Origin: Pseudomonadota bacterium
GTDB taxonomy: Bacteria > Pseudomonadota > Alphaproteobacteria > Rhodospirillales > Rhodospirillaceae
NCBI GenBank assembly: GCA_023396465.1
Contig: JAEWWF010000046.1
Location: forward strand, 1 to 18,559
Length of the DNA stretch: 18,559 nucleotides
Reading direction: 5' to 3'
Every line of letters begins with the position of its first letter. Position 1 is the first letter of the stretch. Positions 1 to 6,900 of this stretch are shown here, piece by piece. Both the position numbers and the translations under genes were made by a program. The notes beneath the pieces are model-generated. The model saw nothing but the letters and a program-made list of their open reading frames with translations, had not been told where the DNA came from and made no database searches.

Positions 1-482
1 TGCTGCTGGTCAGCCGCCGCATGGGCACCCGGACCATGCTGGGGATGGTGGACTGGCACCTGCTGGTGCTGTTCGCTGGCCTGTTCGTCGTCACCCGTGC
101 CCTGGCCCTGACCGGACTGCCGGCCGAGGCGGTGGCGGCGCTGGCGGAGATGGGCCTCGGGCCGGAGCGTCTGGCGGTGCTGGCGCCGCTGTCGCTGCTC
201 GGCAGCAACACCATCGGCAACGTGCCGCTGGTGATGCTGCTGCTGGCGGTGTGGCCCGACCTGCCGCCCGGGACGCTCTACGGCCTGGCGGCGCTGTCGA
301 CGCTGGCCGGCAACCTGTTCGTCGTCGGCAGCCTGGCCAACATCATCACCGTCGAGCGGGCGCGGGCGGTGGGCGTGCGCCTCGGCTTCGCGGAACATGC
401 CCGCTGCGGCGTGCCGATGACGCTGCTGTCCATGGCCGGTGCCGCCGTGTGGCTCTGGGCAAGCGGCCACCTGACGCCCTAG
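1..482 (+). CDS. Anion transporter of the ArsB/CitMHS superfamily, C-terminal part (5' truncated by window edge)
   Basis: The reading frame is open from the first complete codon at position 3 and stops at TAG 480-482, so only about 159 C-terminal residues are visible. They are very hydrophobic, with membrane segments near visible residues 17-35, 52-80, 92-112 and 135-155. The stretch containing GSNTIGNVPLVMLL matches the conserved SN..SNVP-type motif of the second repeat of ArsB/CitMHS/SLC13-like transporters. The later words TLAGNLFVVGSLANII fit the same fold. Such proteins move small anions (arsenite, citrate, sulfate and others) across the inner membrane; the substrate cannot be told from this fragment. 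An internal ATG at 21 is only an in-frame methionine. A PhzF remnant follows directly in the same frame. The family call is from remembered motifs. Confidence 0.8.
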   Translation, partial: LLVSRRMGTRTMLGMVDWHLLVLFAGLFVVTRALALTGLPAEAVAALAEMGLGPERLAVLAPLSLLGSNTIGNVPLVMLLLAVWPDLPPGTLYGLAALSTLAGNLFVVGSLANIITVERARAVGVRLGFAEHARCGVPMTLLSMAGAAVWLWASGHLTP

Positions 483-734
483 ACTTGCCGCCTCGCCGAA
501 GACCCCGCCACTGGCGCCACCGCCACCGCCACCGGCCTGGCGGCATGGCTCGACCGCCTGATGCCGGCCGTCGCCGACGATACGGTGACGCTGCCGGTGG
601 TGCAGGGGGTGGAGATGGGGGGGCCGAGCACCATGCATCTCGCTTTCGACCGCCGCGGCGGGGCCCTGGCGTCGGTGCGTCCGGGCGGTACGGCGGTGAT
701 GGTGAGCGACGCTACTCTGGCGGTGCCGGACTGA
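483..734 (+). pseudogene. Remnant of a PhzF-family isomerase (C-terminal third only)
   Basis: Translating on in frame from the TAG stop of the transporter gives about 83 codons ending at TGA 732-734. They contain LAEDPATG near the start and VVQGVEMGGPS further on. These are the two best-known C-terminal signatures of PhzF/YddE isomerase-like proteins (EDPATGS..., and QG.EMGRPS), followed by a VRPGGTAVMVS stretch that matches the usual final strand. PhzF-family proteins are normally about 260-300 residues, so the N-terminal domain with the catalytic glutamate is missing. There is no start codon or ribosome binding site ahead of the fragment. It is best read as a decayed gene whose front was deleted, joining it to the end of the transporter. 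Sharing the transporter frame means a stop-codon read-through would append it, but I have no evidence that this happens. Confidence 0.75.
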
Positions 735-745
735 CTGGCGCGCCG

Positions 746-783
746 GGAAAAGAAGGCGGCGGCCGTCGTGAGAGGGCCGCCGC
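746..783 (-). terminator. Probable Rho-independent terminator of the iron-binding protein gene
   Basis: GCGGCGGCC (756-764) pairs perfectly with GGCCGCCGC (775-783) around a 10-base loop. Read on the - strand the hairpin is followed by CTTCTTTTCCC (746-755), a short U-rich tail. It lies about 90 bases behind the stop codon of the - strand gene at 870-1913 and would also act as a barrier to transcripts arriving from the left. Confidence 0.55.
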
Positions 784-821
784 AAGGTACCGGGATTGCC
801 CGCCCGGTTCGGGCGAGAGGA

Positions 822-850
822 GGACGACCGCGAAACCGTCGCGGCCGTCC
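822..850 (-). terminator. GC-rich hairpin just behind the iron-binding protein gene
   Basis: GGACGACCGCGA (822-833) pairs with TCGCGGCCGTCC (839-850), 12 pairs with one non-Watson-Crick position and a 5-base loop. It begins 20 bases after the - strand stop codon at 870. No U-run follows, so it may protect the 3' end or assist the stronger U-tailed hairpin at 756-783. Confidence 0.4.
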
Positions 851-869
851 GTCCAGGAAGAAGGCGTGG

Positions 870-1913
870 TTAGCGCCAGCCGGCCTGGTCGAAGACCTTG
901 ACGGCGGCGGCGTTGTATTCACCCAGGTTGTCCATGGGCAGATCGTCCATCTTGAACTCGCCCCAGCCCTTCAGGGTGTCGCCCCACGGCACGCCAGCCA
1001 CCACCGGATACTCGCCGTTCACTTCGGCGTACATGGCCTGGGCCTTGTCGCCGGCCAGCCACTCCAGCAGCTTCACGGCGTCGTCCTTGTGGGGGGCGTT
1101 CTTGACCACGCCGGCGCCGGAGACGTTGACGTGGGTGCCGGTGGTCTGCTGGTTGGGGAAGAACACTTCGACCGCCTGGGCGGCCTTCACGTCGGCCTCG
1201 TCCTTGGACGCCAGCATGCCTACGGCGTAGTAGGTGTTGGCGATGGCGATGTCGCACTCGCCAGCGGCGACGGCCTTGATCTGATCGCGGTCACCGCCCT
1301 GCGGGGCGCGGGCCAGATTGGCGACCATGCCGTCGGCCCATTCCTTGGCCTTTTCCTCGCCGTGGCGGGAGATCATGGCGGCCATCATGGACAGGTTGTA
1401 GATGTTGCCGGACGAGCGGATGCAGATGCGTCCCTTCCACTTGTCCGAGGCGAGATCCTCATAGGTGGACAACTCTTCCGGCTTCACCCGGTCCTTGGAG
1501 TAGAACACCACGCGGGCGCGCTGGGACAGGCCGAACCACTCGTTGTCCTTGTCCTGGAGGTGGGCCGGGACGGCGGCTTCCAGGGCCGGGGAGTCGATGG
1601 ACTGGAGGATGCCTTCCTGCTTGGCGCGGTAGAGGCGGCCGGCATCGACGGTCATCAGCACGTCGGCGGGGCTGTTGGCGCCTTCCGACTTGATGCGCTC
1701 GACCAACTGATCGGCGTCGGCGGTCAGGACGTTGACGGTGATGCCGGTTTCCTTGGTGAACTCGTCCAGCATCGGACGGATCAGCTCTTCCTTGCGGGCG
1801 GAATAGAGGTTCACCTCCGCCGCGTCGGCGTCGGCCGCGAACAGGGCGGCGGGGGCGGCGAGAGCGACGGCGGCAACCGCCATGCGGCTGAAGCTGCGAA
1901 GAGACTGAGTCAT
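870..1913 (-). CDS. Periplasmic Fe(III)-binding protein of an ABC transporter (FutA/FbpA type)
   Basis: The product is 347 aa from the ATG at 1913. I prefer this start to one 27 codons upstream because it opens a normal signal peptide: basic MTQSLRSFSR, a hydrophobic Ala/Val/Leu core at residues 11-26, and cleavage near ADADA at 27-31. The mature protein begins with VNLYSARKEELI, the typical first strand of family-1 iron-binding proteins. NTYYAVG (227-232) carries the paired tyrosines (228-229) that coordinate ferric iron in FutA/FbpA homologues. Tyr37 and Tyr172 are further candidate ligands. The mature protein would capture Fe3+ in the periplasm and hand it to an inner-membrane permease and ATPase. 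Neither of those genes is next to it, so it is either an orphan or served by a transporter elsewhere. A putative promoter and iron-box-like dyad lie upstream. The family call is strong; ferric specificity is inferred from the YY pair. Confidence 0.9.
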   Translation of the reverse strand: MTQSLRSFSRMAVAAVALAAPAALFAADADAAEVNLYSARKEELIRPMLDEFTKETGITVNVLTADADQLVERIKSEGANSPADVLMTVDAGRLYRAKQEGILQSIDSPALEAAVPAHLQDKDNEWFGLSQRARVVFYSKDRVKPEELSTYEDLASDKWKGRICIRSSGNIYNLSMMAAMISRHGEEKAKEWADGMVANLARAPQGGDRDQIKAVAAGECDIAIANTYYAVGMLASKDEADVKAAQAVEVFFPNQQTTGTHVNVSGAGVVKNAPHKDDAVKLLEWLAGDKAQAMYAEVNGEYPVVAGVPWGDTLKGWGEFKMDDLPMDNLGEYNAAAVKVFDQAGWR

Positions 1914-1978
1914 GTCAGGGCTGCTCCGAGGATGGTCGTCATCGGGACCGGGGTGGCAGGGCCATCCAGTCGTGCGAG

Positions 1979-2029
1979 TGCGAATGCGTTGCAATGCCGA
2001 CTGCTAGCAGACCGGGAGTGGCTTGTAAA
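1979..2029 (-). promoter_or_regulatory. Candidate promoter with Fur/Irr-like dyad for the iron-binding protein gene
   Basis: On the - strand TTTACA (2024-2029) and TAGCAG (2001-2006) are 17 bases apart and form a plausible -35/-10 pair. The -10 region is part of a perfect 10-bp palindrome CTGCTAGCAG (2001-2010). Immediately downstream, TGCGAATGCGTTGCA (1979-1993) is an imperfect dyad with TGC...GCA ends, similar in style to alphaproteobacterial Fur/Irr boxes, placed where a repressor would block initiation. The link to iron regulation is inferred from the gene product and is unproven. Confidence 0.4.
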
Positions 2030-2063
2030 GTCCCGTGTTTTCTTGTGGCCGATGGTGCCACCT

Positions 2064-2120
2064 GCGCAACCCTCTGGGTGAGGGTGCGCGTCTTTCTTCT
2101 GGGCCGGACATGCCTCCGGC
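2064..2120 (+). terminator. Two tandem hairpins with T-rich tails on the + strand
   Basis: GCGCAACCCT (2064-2073) pairs with AGGGTGCGC (2081-2089), nine pairs with one bulged A, and is followed by TCTTTCTTCT (2091-2100). A second hairpin, GCCGGA (2103-2108) with TCCGGC (2115-2120), is followed by TTT. The first has the form of a Rho-independent terminator for rightward transcription. No + strand gene ends nearby, because the next gene to the left is on the - strand. It could end an antisense or small RNA, or attenuate the leader of the gene at 2336. Confidence 0.35.
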
Positions 2121-2335
2121 TTTGCGAAACCGCGCGAAAAGTGGCGTAAAACCCCTGAAGTACAGGATGGTTCCACGCTCAGACACAGAAAAGACAGCGT
2201 GCAGACCTGAAAGGGTTGAGGCAAACTCAAACGGAACGAAATGGCCGCATCGCCCCGTTCACGAGAAGCGATATGGGCGGAAAGCGGCTTATGATCCGGG
2301 AAACGGAAGAACAGGAAAGTTGGAGGTGCATGAAC

Positions 2336-2590
2336 ATGCAGGCTGATCCTCTGTATGTCCCCCGCGACGGGTGCGGCAAGTTCTCGGTCGCTGTCTACAA
2401 CAAGTCGGTGCGGGAGATCGTTAAACAGAACCGCAGCCACCACGTCTATGACGACAAGTGGGCGGAGGAAAAACACATGGAAGTGGTGGCCGACGATGCC
2501 GAGGCCGCCCGCCAAAAGGTGCTCGGCCAATATCCGGAGAGCGAAGGCTTCGTGGTGACGGGGGTGGAGCGTCTGTCCTACTCCGTGTGA
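2336..2590 (+). CDS. Small conserved-looking protein of unknown function
   Basis: An 84-aa product if the ATG at 2336 is used. GGAGG (2322-2326) is 9 bases ahead of this ATG but only 3 bases ahead of the alternative ATG at 2330, which would add MN. The protein is soluble, mixed acidic/basic, without a signal peptide or membrane segment. Visible features are a beta-type start (KFSVAVYN), a basic helix (VREIVKQNRSHH) and an acidic segment (DDKWAEEKHMEVVADDAEAARQ) followed by VTGVERLSYSV. Codon use matches the neighbouring genes, which supports it being real. I do not recognise the family. The gene stands alone behind a long leader with hairpins, and a strong hairpin (2626-2663) separates it from the monooxygenase gene. 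Confidence 0.75.
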   Translation: MQADPLYVPRDGCGKFSVAVYNKSVREIVKQNRSHHVYDDKWAEEKHMEVVADDAEAARQKVLGQYPESEGFVVTGVERLSYSV

Positions 2591-2625
2591 GATCCGCCGG
2601 GGCCCGATGCCCCGTCCCGATGCCG

Positions 2626-2663
2626 GAGGGGCCGCCGAGTCGCAGGGGCGACGGCGGCCCCTC
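2626..2663. terminator. Strong 12-bp perfect hairpin behind the small gene
   Basis: GAGGGGCCGCCG (2626-2637) pairs perfectly with CGGCGGCCCCTC (2652-2663); inside the loop TCG/CGA can pair again. A smaller GGGGC/GCCCC stem precedes it. There is no U-tract on either side, so it is either a stability or pausing hairpin or a GC-only terminator. It starts 36 bases after the stop codon of the small gene. Confidence 0.4.
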
Positions 2664-2692
2664 TGCCGTCGTTGCGGCCGGAGGGCGCGGCG

Positions 2693-2707
2693 ATGACGTC
2701 GCGTCAT
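2693..2707. promoter_or_regulatory. Palindrome upstream of the monooxygenase gene, possible operator
   Basis: ATGACG (2693-2698) and CGTCAT (2702-2707) form an exact inverted repeat around TCG. It lies about 110 bases ahead of the nitronate monooxygenase start, between the hairpin at 2626-2663 and the gene. Its size and spacing fit a dimeric regulator site, but no regulator is known from the sequence. Confidence 0.25.
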
Positions 2708-2817
2708 GGTGGTGCGGCGGGGGCGGGCGGGTGGCGGCCTTGGCCGCGCCCCTGTGGCTGTGTTGTAGTTGCGGCATCCCATCCAACCGCTCCACCGAAG
2801 AAGCGAGAGAAGCGTCC

Positions 2818-3750
2818 ATGGCCATTCCCGCCGCGTTGCGAGAGAACCTTCGCCTGCCTGTCATCGCCGCCCCCATGTTTCTGGTCTCCGGTCCCCAACT
2901 GGTGATCGAGACCTGCAAGGCCGGCATCATCGGTACCTTTCCGGCCCTCAATCAGCGCAGCACCGAGGGGTTCGAGGAGTGGCTCGACGAGATCGAGACC
3001 GCCCGCCGCGACCACGGCGGCAGCGCCGCCCATGGTGTCAACCTGATCGTCCACAAGACCAACCCGCGTCTGGAGGCCGACCTGGCGGTGGTGGCGCGGC
3101 GGCGGGTGCCGCTGGTGATCACCTCCCTCGGGGCCGTTCCCGATCTGGTGAAGGAGGTCCACGGCTACGGCGGGCAGGTGTTCCACGACGTCATCTCCGT
3201 GCGCCATGCCCGCAAGGCGGCGGAGGCCGGTGTCGATGGCCTGATCCTGGTGTGCGCCGGGGCCGGCGGCCATGCCGGCACCGCCAGCCCGTTCGCCCTG
3301 ATCGACGAGGTGCGGCGCTTCTTCGACGGCACCATCATCCTGGCCGGCGCCATGGGCAGCGGCCGGCAGGTGGCGGCGGCCCGCCTGCTGGGGGCCGATT
3401 TCGCTTACATGGGCACCCGTTTCATCGCCACCCGGGAAAGCCTGGCACCGCAGCCCTACAAGGAAATGCTCACCGGCAGCACGCTGGCCGACATCGTCTA
3501 TACCGACAGTGTGTCGGGGGTGAACGCCAACTTCCTGCGCGCCAGTCTGGTCACCGCCGGGTTCGACCCGGAGAACCTGCCGCCCAAGGCGCACATGGAC
3601 ATGGCCGCCGAGGCGCGGGCGTGGCGGGATATCTGGTCGGCCGGTCACGGTGTCGGCGGCATCGCCGATACGCCGACGGTGGCGGAACTGGCTTCCCGCC
3701 TGCGCCAGGAATATGACGATGCCTGGCGTGCCGTCTCGGCCGAGTTCTGA
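2818..3750 (+). CDS. Nitronate monooxygenase-like FMN protein (NMO/2-nitropropane dioxygenase family)
   Basis: 310 aa from ATG 2818; a longer open frame reaches back to 2458 but has no family similarity before this methionine. The start PVIAAPMFLVSGPQLV is the usual first strand of the (beta/alpha)8 NMO fold. CAGAGGHAG (146-154) contains the active-site histidine (His152). ILAGAMGSGRQVAAARLLGA (174-193) followed by YMGTRF is the FMN-phosphate binding region. The family oxidises alkyl nitronates such as propionate 3-nitronate with O2; many members have untested substrates and some are reductases or enoyl-reductase relatives. It is a cytoplasmic flavoprotein with no signal peptide. The upstream ribosome binding site is weak (GAGAGA about 10 bases ahead). 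The gene looks monocistronic, ending at the bidirectional terminator at 3770-3795. Confidence 0.88.
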   Translation: MAIPAALRENLRLPVIAAPMFLVSGPQLVIETCKAGIIGTFPALNQRSTEGFEEWLDEIETARRDHGGSAAHGVNLIVHKTNPRLEADLAVVARRRVPLVITSLGAVPDLVKEVHGYGGQVFHDVISVRHARKAAEAGVDGLILVCAGAGGHAGTASPFALIDEVRRFFDGTIILAGAMGSGRQVAAARLLGADFAYMGTRFIATRESLAPQPYKEMLTGSTLADIVYTDSVSGVNANFLRASLVTAGFDPENLPPKAHMDMAAEARAWRDIWSAGHGVGGIADTPTVAELASRLRQEYDDAWRAVSAEF

Positions 3751-3761
3751 ACGACGGCGGA

Positions 3762-3797
3762 CAAAAAGGAAGGCGGCACCGCGGGGTGCCGCCTTTG
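3762..3797. terminator. Bidirectional Rho-independent terminator between convergent genes
   Basis: AAGGCGGCACC (3770-3780) pairs perfectly with GGTGCCGCCTT (3785-3795) around GCGG. On the + strand TTT follows; on the - strand the hairpin is followed by CCTTTTTGT. It serves the monooxygenase gene from the left. It is also placed to stop the RND operon, whose last stop codon is 165 bases to the right. Confidence 0.8.
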
Positions 3798-3911
3798 AAG
3801 TCGGGTTGGTAAACGGATCGGTCGGATGGGTCCGCCTGAGGGGTTGGGAGACGGGAACAAGCGGACCCGCTGGAACGGTCTCGATCAATGATCGCGACGT
3901 CACAGACCTTA

Positions 3912-3934
3912 TTGAGATTCACTCGCATTTGCAA
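3912..3934. promoter_or_regulatory. Fur-box-like sequence between convergent genes
   Basis: TTGAGATTCACTCGCATTTG (from 3912, continuing CAA) closely resembles classical degenerate Fur boxes of the form TTGAGAAT-GATTCGCA-TTTGC. The surrounding 40 bases are clearly more AT-rich than their flanks. It shares the word TGCGAGTG, on the opposite strand, with the candidate site in front of the iron-binding protein gene. No gene starts here: the monooxygenase ends to the left and the RND pump ends to the right. This is recognition by eye only. Confidence 0.3.
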
Positions 3935-3961
3935 GGGTGAAATTATCCTGTCTCACGACGT

Positions 3962-6900
3962 TTAGCCCGAGGGCGAGGCCGCCGTTTCACCCGAGGGCGA
4001 GGACGCCCCGTGCAGCACGGCGGTTTCCGGGTCGGGCTCCACCGCCTCGGGGTCGAGCCGGAAGTCGTCGAGGATGGTGTAGAGCGCCGGAACCAGGAAC
4101 AGCGACAGCACCGTCGCCGAGGCCAAGCCGAAGGCGAGCGACGTGGCCAGCGGGATCAGCACCTGCGCTTGCAGGCTGCGCTCCAGCAGCAACGGCAGCA
4201 GGCCGGCGACGGTGGTCAGCGAAGTCAGCAGGATGGCGCGGAAGCGGGCGCGGGCGGCCTGTCGGGCGGCCTCGGCCGTGGGCAGGCCGCTGGCGCGGTG
4301 CTCCTTGATGAACATGACGATCAGGATGGTGTCGTTGACCACCACCCCGGCCAGCGCCGCCATGCCGACCATGGACGGCATGGACATCTCCAGGCCCTGG
4401 ATCAGGTGGCCGAACACCGCGCCGACCAGCGCCATGGGAATGGCGGTCATCACCACCACCGGCTCCAGATAGCTGCGGAACTGCAACGCCAGCAGCATGT
4501 AGATGCCGATGAGCCCGATCACGACGTTGCGCAGCACCGACCGGCCGGTGGTCGCCCCTTCCTTGGCTTGCCCCTCGAAGTCGAGGACGACGCCGGGATG
4601 ACGGGCCAGCAGGTCGGGCAGGAAGCGGGCGCGGGTGTCGGCCAGGATCTCGTTGGCATTGGCGACGGCGCTGTCGATCTCGCCTTGAACGGTGACCGTG
4701 CGGCGGCCGTCCACCCGGTGGATGCGGGCATAGCCGCGGTCGAGCGTGATGTCGGCCACCGCCCCCAAGGGCACTTGGGTGCCGTCGGGCAGCATCACCG
4801 CGAAGAGATCGAGAGCGGCGAGGCTGGAGCGGTCCTCCGGTGACAGCATGACCTGGATGTCCCAGGTCTCGCCGGCCTGCTGCACCTCGGTGACGGTGGT
4901 GCCCTGGAAGGCGCCGCGCAATTGGGCGGCGATGGTGCGGCCGGTGACGCCCAGCGGCACCGCGCCATCCTTCAGGGTCAGGCGCAGTTCCGGCTTGCCC
5001 GGCCGCAGGTCGTCGGACAGGTCGAGCACGCCGGCATAGCCGGCCAGCCAGTGGCGCAGTTCCAGCGCCGCTGCCTTCAACTGGTCAAGGTCGTCGCCCT
5101 TCATGCGGATGTCGATGGCGCGGCCACCGGGACCGAGCTGGCGTTCGGCGAACTTCAGGCTGACGACATCGGCGATGGAGCCGGTCCGCGCCCGCCAGCG
5201 GCCGATGATCTCCGCCATGGGGGCATCGCGCACCTGCGACGACAGCAGGTCGAGCGTCACCGTCGCCACATGCGGCCCGCTCTCGTAGGCATCGGTGTTG
5301 GTGTTGTATTGCACCGCCACCTGCCGCACCAGCGCCGCCCCCTCCGGCTGACGGGGGGCAAGGTCGGCCGCCACCTGCTCGGCGGCGGCGATCACCTGCG
5401 CCACCACCTGTTCGGTGCGGGCGAGCGGGGTGCCCTGCGGCAGCAGGATGCGGGCCTGCACGATGTCGCCCTCCAACTCCGGGAAGGCACGGACCTTGAC
5501 CGCACCGCCGGCCATCAGTGCCACCGTGCCGACCAGCAGCGCCAGCATGACGCCGACCGTCAGGTAACGCCACGCCACGGCCCGGTCAACAAGGGCGCCG
5601 AAGCGGTTGGTCCGCATGTCCTCGAACCACGTCTCGAACCAGCGGCGGAAGCGAGATGGCCGTTTGGCCGCCATGTGGCCGAGGGAATGGGCCAGATGGT
5701 GCGGCAGGATCAGGAAGGCCTCGATCAGGCTGACCGCCAGGGTCATGATGAGCACCATGGGCATGACCTTCATCACCTGCCCGATGCGCCCTTCCATGAA
5801 GGCCAGCGCCCCGAACACGCAGACGGTGGTCAGGAACGACGACACCACCCCCGGCAGCACCTGCCGCGTGCCGTCGACGGCGGCGGCGAAGGGCTTCTTG
5901 CCGCGGGCGAGGTGGGCGGCGACGTTCTCGGCGATGACGATGGCGTCGTCCATCAATAGGCCGGTGGCGATCAGCAGGCCGACCATGGTGATCATGTCGA
6001 GGGACAGGCCGAACAGGGTCATCAGGGCAAAGGTGCCAAAGAAGCTGACCGGCAGGCCCATGGAGACCCAGAAGCTGTAGCGGAAGCTGAAGAACAGCCA
6101 CAGCGTCAGGAACACCAGCGTCAGCCCCATGACGCCGTTCTCCACCAGCATGCTCAGGCGGTCCTTGATGATGGAACTGGCGTCCAGCGTCACCGTCAGC
6201 TCCACCCCCTGGGGCGCGCGGGCGCGTTCGGTGTCCAGGAAGGTGTTCAGCGCCGCCATCACCTCCAGGCTGTCCTGATCGCGGGTCTTGGAAATGTCGA
6301 GCAGCGCCGCCCGCTGGTCCTGGAACACCGCCTGGTCCTCGGCCGTCTTGAAGGTGTCGGTGATGGTGGCGATATCGCCCAGCCGCACCTGTCCGCCGCC
6401 GGGGCTGCCGATCACCACCAACTCGGCCAGGGTCCGGGGTGTCAGGCGCTCGTCATCGAAGCGCACCAGCACGTCGGCATCGCGGGTTTCCACCACGCCG
6501 CCGGGCAGGGTGAGGCTCTGACGGCCGACCACGTCGGCAACGTCGGTGATGGAGAGGCCATGGCGGCGCAGCGCCTCGGCGGACACCTCGATGCGGAACT
6601 GGCGGTCGGAGAACCCGCGGATCTCCACCTGGGTGATGAGGGGAACCTGGAGCAGGCGGCTCTTGACGGTCTCGGCATAGGCCTTCAGGTGTGACGCCGA
6701 CATCGGCCCGGTCAGCGACAGGGAGGCCACGAAATCAATGCGCCCCAACTGCTTGATCACCGGCCGCTCGACGTCGGCGGGAAAACCGTCGATGCCGTCG
6801 ATGGCGCTGCGCACGTCGTCGGTGAAACGGTCGAGGTCGCCGCCCTCGCGCATCTTGGCGACGGCCACGGCAAGGCCCTCGCGTGCCTCGCAACGGCTTT

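Larger units (their letters stand above)
1914..2335. other. Non-coding stretch between divergent genes
   Basis: No reading frame here looks coding on either strand. It contains the promoter of the - strand iron-binding protein gene near 1979-2029, two successive hairpins with T-rich flanks on the + strand at 2064-2120, and a short dyad TTGAG/CTCAA at 2216-2230. The ribosome binding site GGAGG of the + strand small gene is at 2322-2326. Base composition from about 2130 to 2320 is less GC-rich than the genes around it, as expected for leader DNA. I could not pick out a convincing + strand promoter. Confidence 0.5.

Noticed and set aside
768..2081. A 437-codon open frame on the + strand
   Set aside because: It lies opposite the iron-binding protein gene, is rich in His/Gly/Val/Gln as expected of antisense frames in GC-rich DNA, and lacks a ribosome binding site.
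2458..2817. A 120-codon N-terminal extension of the nitronate monooxygenase
   Set aside because: It overlaps the small gene and the 12-bp hairpin and is Arg/Gly-rich without family similarity; the family begins at ATG 2818.
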